From Massilia sp. R2A-15 (lineage in GTDB: Bacteria; Pseudomonadota; Gammaproteobacteria; Burkholderiales; Burkholderiaceae_D): a stretch of 64,000 nt of DNA. The notes beneath the pieces were generated by a model. It searched no databases. It worked only from the letters and a program-made list of their open reading frames with translations, and was not told the origin of the DNA. This document shows, piece after piece, positions 55,905 to 64,000 of the stretch (its first letter is position 1; each line of letters opens with the position of its first letter). Position numbers and translations under genes: made by a program. The stretch covers positions 124,001-188,000 of the forward strand of contig NZ_CP131935.1 of NCBI RefSeq assembly GCF_030704305.1, written 5' to 3'.

Positions 55905-56207
55905 TTATTCGATCACTTTCGGCACGAGGTACAGGCCGTCCTCGGTCTTCGGCGCCGGCGCCTGGTAGGCGTCGCGGCGGTTTTCTTCGGTGACGACGTC
56001 CTCGCGCAGGCGCAGGGGGAGGCTGCCGAGGAAAGCGGCGAGCGGCTGTGACAGCGGCGCCACGCCTTCGGTGTCGATCGCCTGCATCTGCTCGGCCAGC
56101 GCGAAGATGCCATTCAGTTCACCGAGCGCGGTCTCGGCGTGCGCCTCGTCCATATCGAGTTGGGCCAGGTTGGCGATCCGTTTTACGTCTGAAAGAGTCA
56201 GGGACAT
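55905..56207 (-). CDS. gatC: Asp-tRNA(Asn)/Glu-tRNA(Gln) amidotransferase subunit C
   Basis: 100 residues. [40 protein letters not shown] and [20 protein letters not shown] are typical of GatC, which wraps and stabilises GatA. First gene of the operon, divergent from mreB. Confidence 0.94.
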   Translation of the reverse strand: MSLTLSDVKRIANLAQLDMDEAHAETALGELNGIFALAEQMQAIDTEGVAPLSQPLAAFLGSLPLRLREDVVTEENRRDAYQAPAPKTEDGLYLVPKVIE

Positions 56208-57569
<1,362 letters not shown>

Positions 57570-57578
57570 AGTGCAGTA

Positions 57579-57606
57579 GGGGTCTGGTCCTGCGGACCTG
57601 ACCCCA
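57579..57606. repeat. GGGGTC palindrome (family element 6)
   Basis: Intact copy 10 bp after the mreB stop and before mreC. May dampen read-through so that MreB exceeds MreC. Confidence 0.9.
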
Positions 57607-57659
57607 TGTTGACCTGCTGCGGTTGATCCGCACGGTCAGCCTGGTTTCTATTGGAACTC

Positions 57660-58658
57660 ATGGAATACAGTCCTCCGCCACTCTTCAAGCAAGGCGCCCC
57701 TGCCCGGGTCAAGGTGACGGTGTTCGCATTCATTTCGATCGCATTGCTGATGCTCGATGCGCGCGTGCACATGCTCGCCACGGTGCGCCAGGCCGCCGGC
57801 ACCGTGCTGTACCCGTTCCAGATGGCTGCCCTGATGCCGCGCGATGCGATGGCGAACATGGGAAGCTACTTCTCCACTTTATCGTCCCTGCAGCGCGAAG
57901 TGCGCGAGCTGAAAAGTCAGCAGGTCGCGGTCGCCCAGCAACTGCAGGCGGCCCAGCTGCAGATGGCCGAAAACGCCCAGCTGCGCAAGCTGATGGGCGC
58001 GCGCGAGCACCTGCCCGTCAAGTCGATGATGAGCGAAATCCTGTACGACGCGCGCGACCCGTCCACCCGCAAGGTGGTGCTCGACCGCGGCACGCACCAG
58101 GGCGTCGCGCTCGGCCTGCCGGTGATCGACAATGCCGGCGTGGTCGGCCAGGTCACCCGCGTATTCCCGTTCACTTCGGAAGTCACCCTGCTGACCGACA
58201 AGGAGCAGGCCATTCCCGTGCAGGTGCTGCGCAACGGCTTGCGCAGCGTCGCCTACGGCCGCGGCCAGTCCGGCCTGCTCGACCTGCGCTTCATGGCGCC
58301 GAACGCCGACATCGTCGTCGGCGACGTGCTGATCACGTCCGGCATGGACGGCGTCTATCCGGCCGGCCTGGCGGTGGCGCGCGTGGTGCAGGTCGAGAGC
58401 AGCGCCGGCGGCGTGTTCGGCCGCGTGGTGTGCCAGCCGCTGGCCGGCATCGACCGCCATCGCCAGCTCCTGATCCTGATGGCCGCGCCCGACGTGCTGC
58501 CGCGCCCTCCGGCCGAGCCGCCCAAGGTGGTGAGCAAGAAGCAGGGCCTGCCGAAAATGACGCCGCTGGAAAACGTGCCGCCGCTGCCGGCGAAAGCCGT
58601 TCCCGCGGCGCCGGCGCCCGCCCCGGCTCCGGCGACCGACAAGAAAGCCGCGCCATGA
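57660..58658 (+). CDS. mreC: Rod-shape-determining protein MreC
   Basis: 332 residues. One N-terminal transmembrane helix (VKVTVFAFISIALLMLD), then a coiled coil (LQREVRELKSQQVAVAQQLQ), beta-barrel domains with PSTRKVVLDRGTHQGVALGL, VVGQVTRVFPFTSEVTLLTD and LITSGMDGVYPAGLAVARV, then a proline/alanine-rich tail. The periplasmic scaffold linking MreB to PBP2. The ATG at 57660 is preferred over a TTG three codons upstream. It ends overlapping mreD (ATGA). Confidence 0.95.
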   Translation: MEYSPPPLFKQGAPARVKVTVFAFISIALLMLDARVHMLATVRQAAGTVLYPFQMAALMPRDAMANMGSYFSTLSSLQREVRELKSQQVAVAQQLQAAQLQMAENAQLRKLMGAREHLPVKSMMSEILYDARDPSTRKVVLDRGTHQGVALGLPVIDNAGVVGQVTRVFPFTSEVTLLTDKEQAIPVQVLRNGLRSVAYGRGQSGLLDLRFMAPNADIVVGDVLITSGMDGVYPAGLAVARVVQVESSAGGVFGRVVCQPLAGIDRHRQLLILMAAPDVLPRPPAEPPKVVSKKQGLPKMTPLENVPPLPAKAVPAAPAPAPAPATDKKAAP

Positions 58659-59167
58659 ATCGCCCGCACTACATCCTGCAACCGGTCAGCCCGCTGTTCA
58701 TCGCGGCCAGCCTGACCGGCGCCTTCATGCTCAACCTGTTCCCGTGGGGGCACTGGGTCGGCGCGCCCGATTTTGTCGCGCTGGTGCTGGTGTTCTGGGG
58801 CATCCACCAGCCGCGCAAGGTCGGCATCGGCATCGCCTTCTTCATGGGCCTGATGATGGACGTGCACGACTCGACCCTGCTGGGCGAGAACGCGCTGGCC
58901 TACACCTTGCTGTCCTACCTGGCGATCATGATCCACCGGCGCGTGCTTTGGTTCCCGGTGATGACCCAGGCCGTGCACGTGTTCCCGCTGCTGCTGTTCA
59001 CCCAGGCGATCCAGGTCGCGGTGCGCTTCTTCGTGTCCGGCAAATTCCCCGGCTGGCTGCAATTCATCGAAAGCGCCGTGGCGGTGGCCTTGTGGCCCGT
59101 CGTGACCTGGCTGCTGCTGGCGCCGCAGCGCCGCGCGGTCGACAAAGACCACACCCGGCCGATCTGA
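58655..59167 (+). CDS. mreD: Rod-shape-determining protein MreD
   Basis: 170 residues with about 5-6 membrane segments (SPLFIAASLTGAFMLNLFPW, PDFVALVLVFWGIHQP, GIGIAFFMGLMMDVHDSTLL). The PDF...LVFW and DV.DSTLLGENAL pattern is MreD. It starts in the mreC stop, and mrdA starts 13 bp after its own stop. Confidence 0.93.
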   Translation: MNRPHYILQPVSPLFIAASLTGAFMLNLFPWGHWVGAPDFVALVLVFWGIHQPRKVGIGIAFFMGLMMDVHDSTLLGENALAYTLLSYLAIMIHRRVLWFPVMTQAVHVFPLLLFTQAIQVAVRFFVSGKFPGWLQFIESAVAVALWPVVTWLLLAPQRRAVDKDHTRPI

Positions 59168-59180
59168 CCCGGCTCCCGCA

Positions 59181-61157
59181 ATGACTGAAATTAAAGACAA
59201 CGACCGCGAAATCCACCTGTTCCGGATGCGCCTGACCGCGGTGGTCGGCTTCGTGTTCATCTGCTTCGCTCTGCTGGTGGCGCGCTTCGTGTGGCTGCAG
59301 GTCGTCAAGCACAGCCAGTACATGGCGCAGGCGGAGGACAACCGTATCGCGATCGTGCCGGTGGTGCCGAACCGCGGCCTGATCGTCGACCGCAACGGCG
59401 TGGTCCTGGCGCGCAACTACTCGGCCTACACGCTCGAAATCACGCCGTCGAAACTGGAAGCGAACCTCGAATCGGTGATCGACGAACTGGCCAAGCTGGT
59501 CGAGATCGAACCGAAAGACCGCAAGCGCTTCAAGCGCCTGCTGGAGGAATCGAAGAGCTTTTCCGGCGTGCCGCTGCGCACCCGACTGACCGACGACGAG
59601 GTGGCGCGCTTCACCGCGCAGCGTTTCCGCTTTCCCGGCGTCGAGGTGCAGGCGCGCCTGTTCCGCCAATACCCGCTGGGCGAAGTCGCCTCGCACGTGA
59701 TCGGCTACATCGGCCGCATCAACAGCGCCGAATCGAAGGTGCTCGAAGAGAGCGAGGACGCGACCAATTACAGCGGCACCGACCATATCGGCAAGGAAGG
59801 GCTCGAAAAGAGCTACGAGAAGCAGCTGCACGGCCAGACCGGCTACGAGCAGGTCGAGCGTTCCGCCGGCGGGCGCGCGATCCGCACCTTGTCGCGCACG
59901 GCGGCCACGCCAGGCAGCAACCTGATCCTGTCGATCGACATCGAGCTGCAGAAGGTGATCGAGGAAGCATTCGGCGACTTCCGCGGCGCTCTGGTGGCGA
60001 TCGAGCCGGAGACCGGCGACGTGCTGGCCTACGTGTCGCGTCCGGGGTTCGATCCGAACCTGTTCGTGGACGGCATCGACAGCGCCAACTGGAACGAACT
60101 CAATACCTCGCTCGACCGGCCGCTGATGAACCGGCCCTTGTCCGGCATCTATCCGCCCGGCTCGACCTTCAAGCCGTACATGGCGCTGGCCGCGCTGGAA
60201 CTGGGCAAGCGCCGCCCCGAGTGGGGCTTCAGCGACCCCGGGTTCTTCACGCTGGGCGGGCACCGCTTCAACGACGACAAGAAGGGCGGCCACGGCTATA
60301 TCGACATGTATCGCTCGATCGTCGTGTCGTGCGACACTTACTACTACCAGCTCGGCAACGAGATGGGCATCGACGCGATCGCCAATTTCATGAAGCCGTT
60401 CGGCTTCGGCCAGATCACCGGCATCGACCTCGAACACGAAAAGATGGGCATCCTGCCGTCGCAGGAGTGGAAGCGCGATCGTTTCAAGAAGAACCGCGCC
60501 GCGCAGAAATGGGTCGGCGGGGACACCATCTCGATCAGTATCGGCAATGGCTTCAACAGCTACACGCCGATCCAGATGGCGCATGCGATCGCCACGCTGG
60601 CCAACAATGGCGTCATCATGAAGCCGCACCTGGTGAAGATCATGGAAGACGGCGCCACGCGGGCGCGCACGCTCACGGTGGCCAAGGAGAGCGGGCGCAT
60701 TCCGCTCAAGCAGGAAAACATCGACACCATCAAGCGCGCCATGGTCGGCGTCACCAGCGACCAGAGCGGCACCGGCTACCAGGCCTTCCGCAATGCCGGC
60801 TACACGGTGGGCGGCAAGACCGGCACCGCGCAGGTGGTCGGCCTGCGCGGCGGTAAATACAATGCGGCGGCCACGCCCGAGCGGCTGCGCGACAACGCGC
60901 TGTTTACCGCGTTCGCCCCGGCCGACAAGCCGCGCATCGCGATCGCCGTGGTGGTGGAAAATGCCGGCTTCGGCGCGGCCATCGCGGCGCCGATCGTGCG
61001 CAAGGCGCTCGACTTCTACCTGCTGGGCAAGCGGCCCGGTGACAAGACCAAGGTCCCGGTGCCGCAAGAAGACGCGAACGTGCTGCCGGTGGAAGCGCCG
61101 GCCGGCGTGAGCAGCGATTTCAAACCAGGCGGTGAAACCCCCGGCAACAAGGAGTAA
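59181..61157 (+). CDS. mrdA: Penicillin-binding protein 2
   Basis: 658 residues. Single N-terminal membrane anchor (LTAVVGFVFICFALLVARFV), a dimerisation domain with NRGLIVDRNGVVLARNYSAY, then the transpeptidase domain with SxxK in YPPGSTFKPYMA, SCD at the SxN position and KTG in VGGKTGTAQVVGLRGG. Transpeptidase of the elongation complex, partner of RodA encoded next. Confidence 0.96.
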   Translation: MTEIKDNDREIHLFRMRLTAVVGFVFICFALLVARFVWLQVVKHSQYMAQAEDNRIAIVPVVPNRGLIVDRNGVVLARNYSAYTLEITPSKLEANLESVIDELAKLVEIEPKDRKRFKRLLEESKSFSGVPLRTRLTDDEVARFTAQRFRFPGVEVQARLFRQYPLGEVASHVIGYIGRINSAESKVLEESEDATNYSGTDHIGKEGLEKSYEKQLHGQTGYEQVERSAGGRAIRTLSRTAATPGSNLILSIDIELQKVIEEAFGDFRGALVAIEPETGDVLAYVSRPGFDPNLFVDGIDSANWNELNTSLDRPLMNRPLSGIYPPGSTFKPYMALAALELGKRRPEWGFSDPGFFTLGGHRFNDDKKGGHGYIDMYRSIVVSCDTYYYQLGNEMGIDAIANFMKPFGFGQITGIDLEHEKMGILPSQEWKRDRFKKNRAAQKWVGGDTISISIGNGFNSYTPIQMAHAIATLANNGVIMKPHLVKIMEDGATRARTLTVAKESGRIPLKQENIDTIKRAMVGVTSDQSGTGYQAFRNAGYTVGGKTGTAQVVGLRGGKYNAAATPERLRDNALFTAFAPADKPRIAIAVVVENAGFGAAIAAPIVRKALDFYLLGKRPGDKTKVPVPQEDANVLPVEAPAGVSSDFKPGGETPGNKE

Positions 61158-61159
61158 GC

Positions 61160-62275
61160 GTGGCGCACTTTCAAGAACGGCGCTCGCTCTGGCGGCGCAC
61201 CAAGCACTATTTCAATGTATTCGACCCGGCGCTGGCGCTTATCCTGTTCCTGCTGCTGGCCACGGGACTCGTCACGCTCAGCTCCGCCGGCATGGACTTC
61301 CCCGGCCGCGTCGAAGGACAGATCCGCAACATCGTGCTGGCCTTCGTCATCATGTGGATCGCGGCGAACGTGCCGCCGCAGACCTTGATGCGCTTCGCGG
61401 TGCCGATCTACACGCTCGGCGTCAGCCTGCTGGTGGCGGTGTTCCTGTTCGGGGTGGTGAAGAAGGGCGCGCGGCGCTGGCTGCACATCGGCTTCGACAT
61501 CCAGCCGTCCGAAATCATGAAGATCGCGATGCCGCTGATGCTGGCCTGGTACTTCCAGCAGCGTTCCGGCATGCTGCGCTGGCATTCGTTCCTGCTGGCG
61601 GCGGTGCTGCTGTTCGTCCCGGTAGGCCTGATCGCCAAGCAGCCCGACCTCGGTACCGCGCTGCTAGTGGCCGCGTCGGGCTTCTACGTGATCTTCCTGG
61701 CGGGCCTGTCGTGGAAGGCGCTGGTCGGCCTGGTGGCGGCGGTGGGCGCCAGCCTGCCGGTGGCCTGGTCGATGATGCACGACTACCAGCGCGAGCGCGT
61801 GATGACGCTGATCGATCCGACTTCCGACCCGCTGGGCAAGGGCTTCCACATCATCCAGTCCACCATCGCGATCGGCTCGGGCGGCGTGATGGGCAAGGGC
61901 TACCACAAGGGCACGCAGGCCTATCTCGAATTCATCCCGGAACGCACCACGGACTTCATCTTCTCTGTGTATTCGGAGGAGTACGGCCTGGTGGGCAACC
62001 TGTTCCTGCTGTTCCTGTACCTTCTTCTGATCGGCCGCGGCCTGATGATCGCGGCGAACGCGCCGACCCTGTTCACGCGCCTGCTGGCCGGCGCGATCAC
62101 GATGATCTTCTTCACCTACGCCTTCGTCAACATGGGCATGGTCAGCGGCATCCTGCCGGTGGTCGGCGTGCCTCTGCCGTTCATGAGCTACGGCGGCACC
62201 GCGCTGTTCACGCTGGGCCTGGGCGCCGGCATCCTGATGAGCATTCAGAAAAACCGCAAGCTGGTGCAGACATGA
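61160..62275 (+). CDS. rodA: Rod-shape-determining peptidoglycan glycosyltransferase RodA
   Basis: 371 residues, about 10 membrane segments (SEDS family). Starts with GTG at 61160 with AAGGAG 5 bp before it. Conserved GARRWLHIGFDIQPSEIMKI with the catalytic region, KQPDLGTALLV, GKGFHIIQSTIAIGSGGVMG, FIPERTTDFIFSVYSEEYGL and a late LPFMSYGGTALFTLG. It polymerises glycan strands with PBP2. Confidence 0.96.
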   Translation: MAHFQERRSLWRRTKHYFNVFDPALALILFLLLATGLVTLSSAGMDFPGRVEGQIRNIVLAFVIMWIAANVPPQTLMRFAVPIYTLGVSLLVAVFLFGVVKKGARRWLHIGFDIQPSEIMKIAMPLMLAWYFQQRSGMLRWHSFLLAAVLLFVPVGLIAKQPDLGTALLVAASGFYVIFLAGLSWKALVGLVAAVGASLPVAWSMMHDYQRERVMTLIDPTSDPLGKGFHIIQSTIAIGSGGVMGKGYHKGTQAYLEFIPERTTDFIFSVYSEEYGLVGNLFLLFLYLLLIGRGLMIAANAPTLFTRLLAGAITMIFFTYAFVNMGMVSGILPVVGVPLPFMSYGGTALFTLGLGAGILMSIQKNRKLVQT

Positions 62276-63228
62276 TGCGGCGCCTGATTTGCGTGGCGGC
62301 GGCGCTGGCGCTGGCCGCCTGCGGCACGACGCAGCACAAGCCGGCGGCGCCGGTTCCGGCCTCTCCGCGCGCGCCGGTGGCCGCCCATCCCAAGGCCGTG
62401 GACCTGCCGGCGTTGCCGGCCGCCGGCTCGGGCCGGGGCGGCTACTATCTCGACGACGGGCCGGGTGACAATCCGCCGCCGGGCCTGCGCGACGTGCCCG
62501 ATGCGGTGGTCAAGGCCGAGGTGCTGTCGAAGTACGGCAACCGGCCCTACGTCGTGTTCGGGAAAACCTACACGCCGGTGACCGGCGACGCGCCGTTCAC
62601 GCAGCGCGGCGTCGCCAGCTGGTACGGCAAGAAGTTCCACGGGCAGCGCACGTCGTCGGGCGAGCTTTACGACATGTACAAGATGACGGCTGCCCATCCG
62701 ACCTTGCCGATTCCGTCGTATGCGCGGATCACGAGCCTGGCGACCGGCAAATCGGTGGTGGTGCGCGTCAACGACCGCGGGCCTTTCCATTCGAGCCGCG
62801 TGGTGGACGTTTCCTACACGGCGGCGCTGAAACTGGGCCTGCTGGGGAAGGGCAGCCACGAGGTTGAAATCGAACGCCTGTTTGCCGGCAGGCCGGAGCA
62901 GCCCACACCGGTGACGACGCTGGTGGTGGAAGAGCACACGTTGCAGGAGAACGAGGCGCGCGTGGAAGCGGCGCCGCTGGTGCGCCGGCAGACCGACGGT
63001 TTTTATCTGCAGCTTGGCGCCTTCGGCAGACAGGAGAGCGCGGCCGGCGTGCGCAGCCGCGTGCTCGCATCGGGCGCGGTGGAACAGGTGGAAGTGGTGC
63101 AGGCCGGCGCCGTGCACCGGCTGTACGGCGGCCCGTTCGCCAGCCGCGACGAAGCGTTGAAGGCGGCGCGCGCGCTGCCTTCAACGCTGGGAATCAAGCC
63201 GATCGTGGTGAGACGCAGCGCCGACTGA
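62272..63228 (+). CDS. rlpA: Septal ring lytic transglycosylase-like RlpA
   Basis: 318 residues. Lipoprotein: MMRRLICVAAALALAAC with lipobox LAAC. A proline/alanine linker is followed by a double-psi-barrel with GVASWYGKKFHGQRTSSGE and MTAAHPTLPIPSYARIT, then VNDRGPFHSSRVVDVSYTAA. C-terminal SPOR domain (FYLQLGAFGRQESAAGV...). Cleaves or binds denuded glycan at the septum. It starts in the rodA stop (two adjacent ATGs, 62272 and 62275). Confidence 0.95.
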   Translation: MMRRLICVAAALALAACGTTQHKPAAPVPASPRAPVAAHPKAVDLPALPAAGSGRGGYYLDDGPGDNPPPGLRDVPDAVVKAEVLSKYGNRPYVVFGKTYTPVTGDAPFTQRGVASWYGKKFHGQRTSSGELYDMYKMTAAHPTLPIPSYARITSLATGKSVVVRVNDRGPFHSSRVVDVSYTAALKLGLLGKGSHEVEIERLFAGRPEQPTPVTTLVVEEHTLQENEARVEAAPLVRRQTDGFYLQLGAFGRQESAAGVRSRVLASGAVEQVEVVQAGAVHRLYGGPFASRDEALKAARALPSTLGIKPIVVRRSAD

Positions 63229-63234
63229 ACCGGA

Positions 63235-63888
63235 TTACTTGCAGGAGCCGGTTTCGGCCGAAGCAAAACTGCCCGCGATATCCACGATGCGCGCCTTCGC
63301 GGCGGCATCGATGCCGCGGAAGCGGAACTCCACCTTTTCGGCCGAACCGCCGCGCGAGGCGATGCGCGCGCTGTGCACGCCCTGCTTGACCAACGAGGCC
63401 AGCAAGGCCTGCGCCGCCGCTTCCGATTTGAACACCCCAAGCGAAATGCCCCACTTCATCGCCGAGCTGTCGGACATGATGAAGTAGTCGGTCACGCCCA
63501 GCGCCTTCAGCTCGCCGGCCTTCTTCTCGGCGCCTTCCTTGCTGCCTTGCGGCGGAATGTAGACGATGTGGCTGGTGGCGTCGGAGCCCGCGCTGGTTTC
63601 GCGCTTCATGCGATCGCCCAGTTGCAGCGACGCGAGCCGGGATTCGAAGCGCCGCGCCTCCGCGGCGGCGAGATTGCCGACCGCGAGGCAGGCGACCGTT
63701 TCCGCCGCTTTGGACGGCTCGGCCGGCGCCGGCGGCGCCGCGACCATTACCATCTTGCCGGCATTGAGCTGGTTCTTCATGCGCGCCGGCTCGTGCTCAT
63801 TGCCGCTGAAATGCCCAAGCATGCCCTGGCTGTAGGCGAGCAGCACGGCGTTCGCCGCCAGCAGGGACCAGAAGATAAATTTCAGCAC
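63235..63888 (-). CDS. SPOR-domain protein
   Basis: 217 residues. N-terminal anchor (MLKFIFWSLLAANAVLLAYS), a linker, then a SPOR-like fold (MKWGISLGVFKSEAAAQALL) that would bind denuded peptidoglycan. It has a C-terminal cysteine pattern but no catalytic domain. Three bp after the coaX stop and convergent with rlpA. Confidence 0.78.
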   Translation of the reverse strand: MLKFIFWSLLAANAVLLAYSQGMLGHFSGNEHEPARMKNQLNAGKMVMVAAPPAPAEPSKAAETVACLAVGNLAAAEARRFESRLASLQLGDRMKRETSAGSDATSHIVYIPPQGSKEGAEKKAGELKALGVTDYFIMSDSSAMKWGISLGVFKSEAAAQALLASLVKQGVHSARIASRGGSAEKVEFRFRGIDAAAKARIVDIAGSFASAETGSCK

Positions 63889-63891
63889 CGG

Positions 63892-64000
63892 CTATTCCCC
63901 CGAGATTGCGGCGGCGTGCAAGCCGGCCAGCACGATGTTGTCGACCATCCGGCACGGCGCCGACAGCGCCGGTGCGATGTAGCGCGCCGCGCCGCCCGAC
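63892..64000 (-). CDS. coaX: Type III pantothenate kinase (3' end only)
   Basis: Only the last 35 codons are in the window, ending in TAG at 63892. The tail reads SGGAARYIAPALSAPCR then VDNIVLAGLHAAA, the expected CoaX C-terminus with GGAA and DN-VL-GL. Catalyses the first step of coenzyme A synthesis. The birA-coaX-SPOR order is usual in this family, so birA is probably upstream outside the window. Confidence 0.75.
   Translation of the reverse strand, partial: SGGAARYIAPALSAPCRMVDNIVLAGLHAAAISGE

Noticed and set aside
53390..55993. 867-codon open frame on the plus strand opposite gatC-gatA-gatB
   Set aside because: Antisense shadow: the gat genes have full motifs on the minus strand, and the plus translation has no family signature.
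59064..61067. 667-codon open frame on the minus strand opposite mreD and mrdA
   Set aside because: Same reason: PBP2 motifs are intact on the plus strand.

Overview
The window is about 64 kb of chromosome from a GC-rich betaproteobacterium, most likely Oxalobacteraceae (Massilia/Duganella/Janthinobacterium group). Pointers are the 16S-tRNA-Ile-tRNA-Ala-23S-5S operons, metX-metW, the ferrooxidans-type gshA followed by gshB and a partial PTS, UbiK, a TorF-family porin beside glnK-amtB, a PEP-CTERM protein and the mreBCD-mrdA-rodA-rlpA order. No phage integrase, transposase or CRISPR array was seen.

Layout. (1) 1-6122: a partial YncD/PqqU-like TonB receptor diverges from an acetaldehyde dehydrogenase (exaC-like) plus a DUF779 gene, followed by a convergent AcoR-type sigma-54 activator. 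The dehydrogenase has a near-perfect -24/-12 promoter with an upstream inverted repeat, so this looks like an inducible alcohol/aldehyde oxidation module that may rely on imported PQQ. (2) 6339-25835: two directly repeated rRNA operons, about 5.58 kb each, bracket a complete four-gene type III Wadjet anti-plasmid system (jetABCD; TIGR02677, TIGR02678, TIGR02680, TIGR02679 families). The Wadjet genes fill nearly all the space between the first rrn terminator and the second rrn promoters. This is the most striking feature of the window. The two operons differ at hairpin tips, several by compensatory changes, and one 23S copy carries an 18-nt longer hairpin. (3) 25951-32998: rtcB, then on the minus strand a DUF1840 protein with an alpha/beta hydrolase, an ABC-2 exporter (ATPase and permease), a lipoprotein and comM. 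(4) 33134-34807: a small accessory patch with a RES/Xre toxin-antitoxin pair and a low-GC coiled-coil protein. (5) 34956-40064: a Sel1 protein, YciH, an unknown membrane protein, an EthD-like protein, ubiK, then torF-glnK-amtB behind a consensus NtrC site and a sigma-54 promoter. (6) 40207-45099: gshA, gshB, PTS EIIA, HPr and EI. (7) 45293-50104: metX-metW-ampG-M48 protease-pseudouridine synthase, tightly packed. (8) 50161-56207: PEP-CTERM protein, xth, pyrE and gatCAB. (9) 56526-64000: rod-shape genes mreB, mreC, mreD, mrdA, rodA and rlpA, then a convergent SPOR protein and the end of a type III pantothenate kinase.

Two dispersed palindrome families occur between genes: a roughly 28-bp GGGGTC...GACCCC element (six copies, several just after stop codons) and a pair of inverted dRS3-like ATTCCC...GGGAAT elements downstream of pyrE. 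Start codons were chosen from family alignment by memory, overlaps and visible Shine-Dalgarno sequences. All family assignments come from reading motifs, not from searches.
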